Of a DNA stretch of 10,072 bases, positions 1 to 6,933 are shown piece after piece. Where the stretch lies: assembly GCA_016784945.1 (NCBI GenBank), contig JADHTP010000096.1:1-10072 (forward strand), read 5' to 3'. The first letter of the stretch is position 1; the number at the start of each line of letters is the position of its first letter. Below the pieces are notes generated by a model. That model was not told where the DNA came from and did no database searches. It saw only the letters and a program-made list of their open reading frames with translations. A program made the translations under genes and the position numbers. The stretch is from Deltaproteobacteria bacterium. Its GTDB lineage: Bacteria > Myxococcota_A > UBA9042 > DTJE01.

Positions 1-2
1 AC

Positions 3-179
3 TACAAGTCGAGCCCATCGAAAGACCCTGTTGGCCCGTCTACGGGCTCGAGCCGGGTGCGGCGCGGCGGCTCCTGGGACAGCTTCGCCTGGGACGTCCG
101 GGCTGCGGACCGCGACTGGAACGACCCGGGCAACCGCCACGACTACCTCGGTTTTCGTCCCGTGAGGTCAAGTCGATGA
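3..179 (+). CDS. C-terminal end of a formylglycine-generating enzyme (FGE/SUMF1) family protein, likely DGR target
   Basis: Partial gene: only the last 58 codons are in the window, ending at TGA 177-179. The frame reads YKSSPSKDPVGPSTGSSR, then VRRGGSWD, and closes with YLGFRPVRSSR. The RGGSW and LGFR blocks are the conserved end of the FGE-sulfatase (SUMF1) fold, a C-type-lectin-like scaffold. Some family members oxidise a sulfatase cysteine to formylglycine. Many bacterial ones are instead binding or display proteins diversified by DGRs. No catalytic residues can be judged because the N-terminal part lies outside the window. The residues between RGGSW and LGFR are mostly D, S, F, N, H and Y encoded by NNC codons (see the variable-region entry), which favours a binding role over an enzyme. 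Family assignment is firm; function is inferred. Confidence 0.85.
   Translation, partial: YKSSPSKDPVGPSTGSSRVRRGGSWDSFAWDVRAADRDWNDPGNRHDYLGFRPVRSSR
60..158 (+). other. Candidate DGR variable region (VR) inside the FGE-family gene
   Basis: Between the conserved RGGSW (63-77) and LGFR (147-158) blocks, the variable positions are GAC AGC TTC, GAC, GAC, GAC, AAC GAC, AAC and CAC GAC TAC. All twelve end in C, and all can be made from AAC by changing only the first two adenines. The intervening codons (gcc tgg, gtc cgg gct gcg, cgc, tgg, ccg ggc, cgc) contain no A. DGR reverse transcriptases copy a template repeat with adenine-specific errors, and AAC-rich templates are their hallmark. The template and reverse transcriptase are not in the window, so this is a VR inferred from codon pattern and protein family. 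Confidence 0.65.
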
Positions 180-189
180 CCCTTTTCAC

Positions 190-205
190 TCTTACCCTCT
201 TACCC
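190..205 (+). repeat. Two tandem copies of an 8-bp pyrimidine-rich unit after the FGE stop
   Basis: The unit tcttaccc occurs at 190-197 and again at 198-205, within a pyrimidine-rich stretch (181-208) that begins just after the FGE-family stop codon. It lies between the candidate variable region and the large hairpin. It may be part of the retrohoming target or only a local slippage product. Confidence 0.5.
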
Positions 206-218
206 TTTGCACCGCGGA

Positions 219-265
219 GGTCGCAACGGCCGCGCGCAGCGTAAGCAGCGCGGCCGAAAGCGACC
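219..265 (+). other. Large GC-rich hairpin/cruciform 3' of the candidate variable region
   Basis: An outer perfect 6-bp repeat (ggtcgc 219-224 with gcgacc 260-265) encloses an inner perfect 9-bp repeat (cggccgcgc 227-235 with gcgcggccg 248-256). They are separated by small A-only internal loops (aa and aaa), with a 12-nt apical loop. The 15 paired positions in 47 bases are unlikely by chance. DGR target genes are known to carry GC-rich hairpin/cruciform elements shortly downstream of the variable region that promote retrohoming; this one sits about 60 bp past the VR. The stem and loop are longer than the short-loop hairpin described for the Bordetella phage. There is no T-run after it, so it does not look like an intrinsic terminator. 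Confidence 0.6.
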
Positions 266-354
266 GGAGCAGCCAGATCACGATGCCGGCGGACCGCGAA
301 GTGAAGTAGACTACCAGCCGGAATGGCAAAGAAAATCCGCTGAAGGAGATGGGC

Positions 355-486
355 GTGTTCCCGGCGTTTGCCATGATCTCCGTGGTGCTGGCTGTCCAGG
401 GCAATGACGTGGATTTGCCGGCCCGCTGGGACCGATTGGAAAAGGGCGTTCGGGACGGTATTCTTGACTCGGCCTTCTCACCGTAA
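355..486 (+). CDS. Marginal small ORF with hydrophobic N-terminus, unknown
   Basis: A 43-codon ORF starts at GTG 355, with an aaggag motif at 343-348 and a 6-nt spacer, and ends at TAA 484-486. An in-frame ATG at 349 directly abuts that motif and is less likely. The product starts FPAFAMISVVLAVQG and continues with a charged segment (DLPARWDRLEKGVRDG), so it could be a tiny exported peptide or the remnant of a longer gene. I recognise no family. It occupies the roughly 400-base stretch between the FGE gene and the thioredoxin-like gene, in which I see no other convincing gene. Its main support is the well-placed ribosome-binding site. Confidence 0.25.
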   Translation: MFPAFAMISVVLAVQGNDVDLPARWDRLEKGVRDGILDSAFSP

Positions 487-506
487 CCACCATGGGAAGA
501 TGAAAT

Positions 507-564
507 GGAATACTGTCTCCGTGCTAGTATTCCGGCTCGGTAGCCGCCGTTGACTATTGAACGG
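507..564 (+). promoter_or_regulatory. Three consecutive small inverted repeats in the leader of the thioredoxin-like gene
   Basis: In order: ggaatact 507-514 with agtattcc 526-533 (8 bp, perfect); cggct 533-537 with agccg 542-546 (5 bp, 4-nt loop); and ccgtt 547-551 with aacgg 560-564 (5 bp, 8-nt loop). The last arm overlaps the presumed ribosome-binding site acggag (561-566) of the gene starting at 576. They could be an operator plus a leader structure limiting translation. No T-run follows, so a terminator is unlikely. Confidence 0.35.
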
Positions 565-575
565 AGTTTCAAGCC

Positions 576-1130
576 GTGAATCGAAAGCATGCCTGTGGTC
601 TGATCCTTCTGCCGATCCTGCTGGTTTCGTTCTCTACTCATGCCCAGTCGTCCCGGAAACAAGGCACAGCGGAAGTTGGAAAACGGCTCCCCAGGGTTGC
701 GGCGTTCGACATGGGCAACAAGGTCCACTCCTCGGACAGGATCTTGGAGTCGGGAGTCAAAGGTCTGGTGGTCCAGTTCATGACCACTTACTGTCCGCCC
801 TGTAAGGAGGAAATCCGCCAACTCGTAAAGGAGAAGGGCAGGCTTGATCGGGCCAAAGTCAGAGTACTGATTGTGGATCTACTCAGTGGCTACGGTCAGC
901 TGAAGAAGTACGTGGCCGAATCCGGAGCATCCGTCTTTCCTGTCATCCGCGACCGAACCGGCTCGATAGTCGATCAGTTCGAACTTCGAAAAAAGGACCC
1001 GGAAGGCAATGGGCTGACCATGCTCGTGCCCGTGTCGTTTGTGGTGGATGAAAAGGGTATTCTGAGAAGAATCTGTCGGGGTGCTGAGGACGACTACGTT
1101 GCCTCGATCTTCAAGACTCTCCGCCTCTAG
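576..1130 (+). CDS. Exported thioredoxin/TlpA-like thiol-disulfide protein
   Basis: A 184-residue protein starting at GTG 576, with acggag (561-566) nine bases upstream. Residues 1-24 form a signal peptide: a basic start, hydrophobic LILLPILLVSF, then a THA|Q-like cleavage site. The mature part has a thioredoxin fold: a strand (GLVVQFMTTY), the redox motif C73-P-P-C76 followed by KEEI as in TlpA/ResA proteins, and LVPVSFVVDEKG, where P152 is the expected cis-proline followed by the usual strand and D-x-x-G turn. It should act in the periplasm as a reductant or oxidant of protein thiols. The CPPC dipeptide is more typical of reducing TlpA-like proteins than of DsbA, but direction cannot be fixed from sequence. 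No DsbD or cytochrome c maturation gene is nearby. The next gene encodes a Cys-rich exported protein, a possible substrate. Confidence 0.85.
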   Translation: MNRKHACGLILLPILLVSFSTHAQSSRKQGTAEVGKRLPRVAAFDMGNKVHSSDRILESGVKGLVVQFMTTYCPPCKEEIRQLVKEKGRLDRAKVRVLIVDLLSGYGQLKKYVAESGASVFPVIRDRTGSIVDQFELRKKDPEGNGLTMLVPVSFVVDEKGILRRICRGAEDDYVASIFKTLRL

Positions 1131-1154
1131 GAAACCACCCGCGCAATCGACGAA

Positions 1155-1178
1155 TCCAGGGAACAGAACGGCCCTGGA
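1155..1178. other. 7-bp inverted repeat between thioredoxin-like and lipoprotein genes
   Basis: tccaggg (1155-1161) pairs perfectly with ccctgga (1172-1178) across a 10-nt loop, 24 bases after the thioredoxin-like stop. There is no T-run, so it may be a weak terminator, an mRNA-stability stem or an operator for the downstream gene. Confidence 0.25.
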
Positions 1179-1253
1179 AACTCATGTCAGATTCAATGAC
1201 GGCTGCCGGCCGTGATAGACTCGCGCCGGGATAGGGGAGGAGCATTTCGATAC

Positions 1254-2360
1254 ATGCAATGGAACCAGATTGGCGCTTTGCTGGCGGTTTTGCTTTTGAC
1301 CATCCCACTGTGGCCTGGTTGTAGTGGTGCGGACAGGAACCGGAAGACCGACGCGCAGTGTCAGATCCAGGCCGAGCAGGAAATGGGGGCCCGGTATCCT
1401 GGCCGCGGGTATATCACTGGATTCGGGTGCTCGGAACAGGGAACGGAAGCGGCAAAGGCGCACGCAAAGGGCGCTGTCGCGGCCAGCGTGAATTCCAGCA
1501 TCCAGATCGAACTGGAAAGCAACGAGAGCATAGCTTATGGCAGCGATATTGGCGAGATTCACTGGGGTTGGGTGTTTAGGAAGGTTCGCCAAACCGCCAG
1601 GTTCGACGGCTCGGATGTGATCCGGGTGGCGTCTGGTGATCTTGTTGCATGCGGTGAATTGGCTTGTGCGTTGGCGGTTCTTTCGAGGAGGGAGGCGGAC
1701 GGGCGCCTCGCGAGACCTTATGACAGTGCCCTCCAGCGATACCGGAACCTGTTGAAGCGGTGCAGCAATGCGCACAGTCTTTCCAGGAACGAGGTGTTCA
1801 CGTCCGCCTTTCGTGAGGCCGAGGAACAGGTGTTCGAAATACTGCGCATCAGGGCGCAGCGAATCGGCCTGGGATGGCGCGATCCGGACGGGTTCGCTGA
1901 ATTTCACGATGGAAGGAACCGCTTACTGCACCAGGCCGGCAAACTGAGGGATCAGTTGCAGTTCGCAATCCGAACCGAAGGTGCCTCGGGTCGCCATGAC
2001 GCCAAGGTCAGCGAGAAGATCGTCAGGGCAGTGAAAGGGATTGGCGTGCGTTCCATGACGGCGGACTCTGGAGGTTGCACGAATCCCCTGCGCTATCAGG
2101 TTCTCGTGCGCGCCCACGAAATGTGCGAGTCATCCTACATGGGCCAGGTATGCAAGGTCCGTCTGGATATCACCGGCGGACGTTGTGGGCACCGAGGTGA
2201 TTCTTTTCATGCGGTCATCGGCCCGGGCGAGCCCGGGGTCCATACCCGAAGCCGTGATGTCGCACTCCGGCATGCCTATGAGAACCTGCTGGACGGACAG
2301 ATTCTGCGGGATGAACTCCGTCGAACCCTCGCACGTATTATCCCGAACACTGCCCAGTGA
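1254..2360 (+). CDS. Cys-rich predicted lipoprotein with LPP20-like domain, unknown function
   Basis: A 368-residue protein if started at ATG 1254, which follows a strong purine run ggggaggag (1234-1242); an in-frame GTG at 1212 would add 14 residues ahead of the signal peptide and is not preferred. Residues 5-22 are hydrophobic and end in LWPGC23, an imperfect lipobox (W at -3), so lipid anchoring is likely but not certain. RGYITGFGCSEQ (residues 51-62), followed by an Ala-rich helix and SIQIELES, resembles the LPP20/FlgT-N type domain of outer-membrane lipoproteins. The rest (a helical middle and a GGCTNPLRYQVLVRAHE segment) I do not recognise. The mature protein has about ten cysteines, unusual for a periplasmic protein and suggestive of disulfides. 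It lies 123 bp after the thioredoxin-like gene on the same strand, so the two may be co-expressed. It is convergent with pilP. Confidence 0.6.
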   Translation: MQWNQIGALLAVLLLTIPLWPGCSGADRNRKTDAQCQIQAEQEMGARYPGRGYITGFGCSEQGTEAAKAHAKGAVAASVNSSIQIELESNESIAYGSDIGEIHWGWVFRKVRQTARFDGSDVIRVASGDLVACGELACALAVLSRREADGRLARPYDSALQRYRNLLKRCSNAHSLSRNEVFTSAFREAEEQVFEILRIRAQRIGLGWRDPDGFAEFHDGRNRLLHQAGKLRDQLQFAIRTEGASGRHDAKVSEKIVRAVKGIGVRSMTADSGGCTNPLRYQVLVRAHEMCESSYMGQVCKVRLDITGGRCGHRGDSFHAVIGPGEPGVHTRSRDVALRHAYENLLDGQILRDELRRTLARIIPNTAQ

Positions 2361-2387
2361 TGGGAATACCCGAACTCCCGAATGTCA

Positions 2388-2447
2388 CGAAACCCGCCAC
2401 CATTGCTCGAACGTTACTTTTGCCAGGTTACGTTTTACCGGGTTTCG
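2388..2447. terminator. Possible bidirectional terminator between convergent genes
   Basis: cgaaacccg (2388-2396) is perfectly repeated in inverse as cgggtttcg (2439-2447), with 42 bases between them. It lies in the 105-bp gap between the lipoprotein stop (2360) and the pilP stop (2466), where a terminator serving both strands is expected. The loop is long and there is no clean T-tract, so this is tentative. Confidence 0.3.
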
Positions 2448-2465
2448 CCGTTATGATGGGCCCGA

Positions 2466-3161
2466 TCAGTATTCCTGAACGGCCTGGAGTTCCTTTTCCA
2501 TTTCGATGATCGGCGGTTCCAGCACCTTCATGATGGGTGGCCGGCCCGGCTCCTCGATACGGACCTCCGTGGAGGTGATGGACACGACCTTTCCTTCACG
2601 ATTGCCGATCTTGGTGCCGGCCTGGATGATATAGGACTTGGACTTGGGGTCCACCACCAGCGCCTTGGACTGGGCGGTGCCCGACATGATCAGGACAAGC
2701 TTGTACGAGTCCGCGTCGAAGTACTCCAGCGGTGTCTTCGGGGTCTCTTCGGGACCTACGGATTCTTCCTCGACCTCCACGTGCGGCGCGAAACGGGCGA
2801 GGTTGGTGCGGAAGGGATCCACCTTGCCGTCAACGGGCTTTTTGGCGAAGGTCCGGAAGTAGGGCCTCAGAAGCGTGGCCTTGGGATTGGGGCCCATGGA
2901 ACCGACGGACATCCTCATTGACTGGGGCAGTGCCGCCTGGCCGCTTTCCATGTTGGCGGTGATCTGTGCCTTGGTGTGGGAGATCTGGCCCCGCTTGCCG
3001 GCCATGCGGCCCGTATTGGGATTGGTCAGCGCGGCCTTGTTGGACCGGCCGGCCTTTTCACTCTTGCCGGTCGTGGAGACGTCGAGGTTCCCGCAGGCCG
3101 TGAAGAGGCCCACGGCCAGGGCCAGGAAGAGCAGGGCGCACTGTCCACGATATCGAATCAC
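2466..3161 (-). CDS. pilP: Type IV pilus assembly lipoprotein PilP
   Basis: A 231-residue protein starting at GTG (3159-3161) behind a good gggag site, with its first bases overlapping the pilO stop as GTGA. PilP is the periplasmic lipoprotein that links the PilN-PilO inner-membrane complex to the PilQ secretin. Residues 1-22 are a signal sequence ending GLFTAC23, a usable lipobox. Residues 24-115 are a Lys/Ser/Asn-rich, low-complexity linker. DPFRTNL (115-121) and the block from PLEYFDADSYKLVLIM (144-159) through SYIIQAGTKIGNREGKVVSI are the conserved PilP beta domain, with the characteristic G-x-x-I/V-G turn. It is somewhat longer than usual for PilP, mostly in the linker. It is the last gene of the pil block; pilQ does not follow it here. 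Confidence 0.93.
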   Translation of the reverse strand: MIRYRGQCALLFLALAVGLFTACGNLDVSTTGKSEKAGRSNKAALTNPNTGRMAGKRGQISHTKAQITANMESGQAALPQSMRMSVGSMGPNPKATLLRPYFRTFAKKPVDGKVDPFRTNLARFAPHVEVEEESVGPEETPKTPLEYFDADSYKLVLIMSGTAQSKALVVDPKSKSYIIQAGTKIGNREGKVVSITSTEVRIEEPGRPPIMKVLEPPIIEMEKELQAVQEY

Positions 3162-3892
3162 TGCCAGCTCCCTGGGACCGCGCCCGGCTGCCCGGAAACC
3201 GCGCCACCGGTATAGACGTAAGCCATGGCCATGAAACGGGCCTTGAGCATGGTGCGCTTGGCCAGTTCCTCGAAGATCAATACCGTCTTTGCGTAAGCTT
3301 CCTGGGGCGTCAGACCACGGCGTTTCTCCCGGTCGGCCAGGATGCGGAGGAGCCCGACGTCACCCGCGGTGTAGGAAAGCTCGCCTATGCCGGTCAGGGC
3401 CTCGATTCGGATGTCCTTGGAATTGACCACCCGCTTGCTGGGCGCGGCCAGAGCCTGGAAAAAGCTTACCAGCTGGGGGAAGTTGCCGGTCACCTCGACC
3501 CTGAAGGGGATACCGCGGTAGCCTTCACCTTCGATCTTCTCCTTCACGGGTTCGAAACGGGTCAGAACCAGCCCGGCCCCGTCCGCATCGTTCTTCATGG
3601 ACGTGATCAGGTCGGGCAACTCCTCTTCGGGCGGCAGCATCTTGGTGTACTTGGCTCGCTTTTCCACGGCTTCGGCCCGCTCGACCTCCATTCGCTGGCG
3701 GAATTCGGGGGAGTCATACTCCTTGAGCTTGGCGTACTCGGACATGAGTCCACGGTACTTGCGTTCCTGGTTGGTGATCTGGTCGCTGGTCTCCGAAATC
3801 ACGAGGTGGTAGGTGGCGCCTCCGATGACGGCGAGAAGGATCCCCACCACGAGCAATCTCTGCGGTAGAGGAAGATCCAGGAACTTGTCCAC
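3158..3892 (-). CDS. pilO: Type IV pilus inner-membrane protein PilO
   Basis: A 244-residue protein starting at GTG (3890-3892) preceded by a strong ggaggtga site. PilO pairs with PilN to form the alignment subcomplex that couples the cytoplasmic motor to the secretin. Visible parts: a short cytoplasmic start (MDKFLDLPLPQR), one membrane helix at about 13-33, a charged coiled-coil region at about 34-85, then the periplasmic ferredoxin-like domain (LPDLITSMKNDADGAGLVLTR, and IPFRVEVTGNFPQLVSFFQALA, which is the most typical PilO signature). Between the strand RVVNSKDIRIEAL and the last strand LKARFMAMAYVYTGG lies an unusual, mostly helical stretch of about 45 residues (167-215). The C-terminus is a short Gly/Pro tail. 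Overlap with pilP indicates translational coupling. Confidence 0.93.
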   Translation of the reverse strand: MDKFLDLPLPQRLLVVGILLAVIGGATYHLVISETSDQITNQERKYRGLMSEYAKLKEYDSPEFRQRMEVERAEAVEKRAKYTKMLPPEEELPDLITSMKNDADGAGLVLTRFEPVKEKIEGEGYRGIPFRVEVTGNFPQLVSFFQALAAPSKRVVNSKDIRIEALTGIGELSYTAGDVGLLRILADREKRRGLTPQEAYAKTVLIFEELAKRTMLKARFMAMAYVYTGGAVSGQPGAVPGSWQ

Positions 3893-3912
3893 GCGTCACC
3901 TCCAGGCACGGC

Positions 3913-3927
3913 CTCGGCCGCGCCGAG
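3913..3927 (-). other. Compact hairpin in the pilN-pilO gap
   Basis: ctcggc and gccgag form a 6-bp GC-rich stem with a 3-nt loop in the 38-nt gap between the pilN stop and the pilO start. The other pil junctions are overlaps, so this is the only place in the pil block where a stem could affect relative expression or mRNA stability. Confidence 0.3.
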
Positions 3928-3930
3928 AAA

Positions 3931-4632
3931 TCACCTGGTGGCCCCGGGAGGACCGGCTGGGGCCACGGCCGCGGGCGCCGCAGCCACCACGGGGGTCGTG
4001 TCCGGCAGACGATAGTTGATGCCGGCGGTGACCCTGAACTCGACGTACTTGATGCCGAGTCGGTTCGACAGTTTGCGCATCTGCAGACCGGGCTCGACCG
4101 CAACGAAGTAATCCGAGGACTCGAGGCGACGATAGAACTCGGCCACGTCCTCGTGATCGATGGCCTCACCCCTTAGAGTGATGATGCCGAGGTTCTCCTC
4201 CGTCCGGGTGATCCAGACGCGGCGGGGATCCCACTTGGGATTCCAGCCCACCAGCTCCTGGGCCTTGATCTCGTCGGAAGAGGCTGGTGAGTCCGGTATA
4301 CGGGTCAGGGCGTAGGAAATGTACTGCATCAGGTTCGGGGGGCCGATCTGGTCCGAACGAAGGGTTTCGAAGATGGCGGACTGACGGGCGAGGTCGGCCT
4401 TTTCCACCTGCCAGCGTTCCCAGGCCTGCTTGACCTTCTTGAGATCATCGATCTTGGCCGTGGCGTCCTTGGTTCTCTGGGTCGCGACCTCGAGGTCGGA
4501 GGACAGCATCTGGTACCAGACAAAGAGGAACACGGCCTCGACGATGATGAGGCCCAGGAATAGGAACAGATGGCCCTTGGGCGCCTTGGCCTTGGGTTTG
4601 GCCTTGGTGCCGATCAGGTTGATTCTGATCAT
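3931..4632 (-). CDS. pilN: Type IV pilus inner-membrane protein PilN
   Basis: A 233-residue protein starting at ATG 4630-4632, overlapping the pilM stop by four bases (ATGA). The N-terminus MIRINLIG is the conserved cytoplasmic peptide by which PilN docks into PilM. It is followed by a Lys-rich stretch, one membrane helix at about 21-41 (LFLFLGLIIVEAVFLFVW) and a coiled-coil segment at about 42-90. The periplasmic ferredoxin-like domain includes GIITLRGEAIDHEDVAEFYR and the closing strand KYVEFRVTAGINY. The last 20-25 residues are an Ala/Pro/Val-rich tail (VVAAAPAAVAPAGPPG), longer and simpler than in most PilN and probably disordered. The adjacent pilM and pilO confirm the assignment. Confidence 0.94.
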   Translation of the reverse strand: MIRINLIGTKAKPKAKAPKGHLFLFLGLIIVEAVFLFVWYQMLSSDLEVATQRTKDATAKIDDLKKVKQAWERWQVEKADLARQSAIFETLRSDQIGPPNLMQYISYALTRIPDSPASSDEIKAQELVGWNPKWDPRRVWITRTEENLGIITLRGEAIDHEDVAEFYRRLESSDYFVAVEPGLQMRKLSNRLGIKYVEFRVTAGINYRLPDTTPVVAAAPAAVAPAGPPGATR

Positions 4633-5711
4633 GCCACGTCCCCGAAACGCCTCAATGCGAGGCCCACAGCCGCACCGGCAACCGGTGCAGCGCGTTGAAG
4701 GAGGTCGATGTCGAACTTACGGGCATCGACGGCGATATTCCTGAAAGGATTGACCAGTTCGACGGGCACCTCCATCCGCCGCTCCAGGGCGCGGATGAGG
4801 GACGGCAACTGGGCCGATCCGCCGGACAGGTAGATGCGACTGATGTCGGCCTTGATCGAGGTAGCCACGAAGAAATCCAGGGAACGCTGGACCTCGGTCA
4901 CCATGGTGTCCGACACCCTGTCCGCTATCTTGGCCACCTCGCGGGCGATGGTGGAAGAGGACAGGCTGGACTCGGCGCCGGTCTTGAAGGCTTCGGCCTC
5001 CTCGTAGGACACGTTGAACTGCTTCTGGATCTCGGCCGTGAGCATGGAGCCGCCGATGGCGATATCACGGGTGAAGGCCACCATGCCGCCGGACAGGACT
5101 CCCACGTTGACGGAATTGGCGCCCACGTTGAGGACCGCCAGCGTCTGGTCGGCCGGCACGGCGTAGTTGATCTCGAACATGTTGAGGCAGGCGAAGATGC
5201 CGACATCCACCACCACGGACCGGAGACCGCCTTCCACGGCCACGCTCACGAACTCGTTGACCACGTCCTTCTTGGCGGCCACCATGAGCACGTCCATCTG
5301 ACCCTGGCCCGCGCGCGGGTTGAGGATCTGCACGTCCACGTTCACGTCCTTGATGTCGAAGGGGATGTACTGCTCGGCCTCCCACATGATGGACTCGTCC
5401 AGTTCGGCACGGGTCATCTCCGGGAGGGACAGCTTCTTGATGATGACGGAGCTGCCCGACACGGCGAGGCAACACTCGGCGTCCTTGACGTCCGCCTCCC
5501 GGACGAGTTCACGGATCCGTTCCACCACGGCGGTGAAGTTCATGATGCGCCCCTCCACCACCGCATCGGGGGGGAGTTGACCCATGGTGAACGCCACCAG
5601 ATCCCAGGATCCTGAAGCATGACGTAAACGGATTAACTTGACGGCGCTGGAGCCGATGTCCAGGCCAACCAGGTTCGCTCGACCACCGAACAGACCCATT
5701 CCCATGCCCAT
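4629..5711 (-). CDS. pilM: Type IV pilus assembly actin-like ATPase PilM
   Basis: A cytoplasmic actin-fold protein that binds nucleotide and the PilN N-terminal peptide at the base of the pilus machine. With the start at ATG 5709-5711 it has 360 residues, near the usual PilM length. Motifs: phosphate-1 LVGLDIGSSAVKL (14-26); WEAEQYIPFD (110-119), a signature PilM block; the phosphate-2 region LNVGANSVNVGV (about 194-205); and the adenosine loop IYLSGGSAQLP (about 293-303). The start is uncertain. In-frame ATG codons at 5747, 5705 and 5699 and a TTG at 5756 are possible, and the start region repeats Met-Gly (MGMGMG). I chose 5711 because a weak tagg lies 7 nt upstream and related proteins begin just before the LVGLDIGSS strand. 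It lies 70 nt after ribBX and overlaps pilN. Confidence 0.93.
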   Translation of the reverse strand: MGMGMGLFGGRANLVGLDIGSSAVKLIRLRHASGSWDLVAFTMGQLPPDAVVEGRIMNFTAVVERIRELVREADVKDAECCLAVSGSSVIIKKLSLPEMTRAELDESIMWEAEQYIPFDIKDVNVDVQILNPRAGQGQMDVLMVAAKKDVVNEFVSVAVEGGLRSVVVDVGIFACLNMFEINYAVPADQTLAVLNVGANSVNVGVLSGGMVAFTRDIAIGGSMLTAEIQKQFNVSYEEAEAFKTGAESSLSSSTIAREVAKIADRVSDTMVTEVQRSLDFFVATSIKADISRIYLSGGSAQLPSLIRALERRMEVPVELVNPFRNIAVDARKFDIDLLQRAAPVAGAAVGLALRRFGDVA

Positions 5712-5727
5712 TTTGGGGCCTATGCGG

Positions 5728-5756
5728 ATGTTCGCATCGGTCCACATGGGTGTCAA
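5728..5756 (-). promoter_or_regulatory. Possible weak internal promoter upstream of pilM
   Basis: On the minus strand a perfect ttgaca (5756-5751) is followed after 17 nt by gaacat (5733-5728), which matches the -10 consensus at three of six positions. Transcription would begin just ahead of the ATG at 5711. If real, pilM-pilP can be expressed separately from mutS-ribBX and the longer pilM start codons would be excluded. Confidence 0.22.
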
Positions 5757-5781
5757 GAAAACGACAACCTGGAGAGCGGGG

Positions 5782-6915
<1,134 letters not shown>

Positions 6916-6933
6916 GGGATTTTCCACCTTTCG

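Noticed and set aside
219..265. Hairpin as a rho-independent terminator of the FGE gene
   Set aside because: The stem is followed by ggagcagcc with no T-run on either side. Position and size fit a DGR downstream hairpin better.
550..575. ttgact at 550-555 as a -35 box for the thioredoxin-like gene
   Set aside because: It is only about 20 bases from the start codon, leaving no room for a -10 and a leader; it sits inside the third small stem.
192..821. 209-codon minus-strand frame across the hairpin, intergenic region and thioredoxin-like gene
   Set aside because: It overlaps the well-supported thioredoxin-like gene in antisense and runs through the palindrome. The part over 192-400 could be conserved at the DNA level, but nothing supports translation.
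1182..1907. 241-codon minus-strand frame opposite the lipoprotein gene
   Set aside because: Antisense to a gene with a signal peptide, a ribosome-binding site and a recognisable domain; no family of its own.
4695..5615. 306-codon + strand open frame opposite pilM
   Set aside because: His/Gly/Asp-rich shadow of the pilM coding frame.
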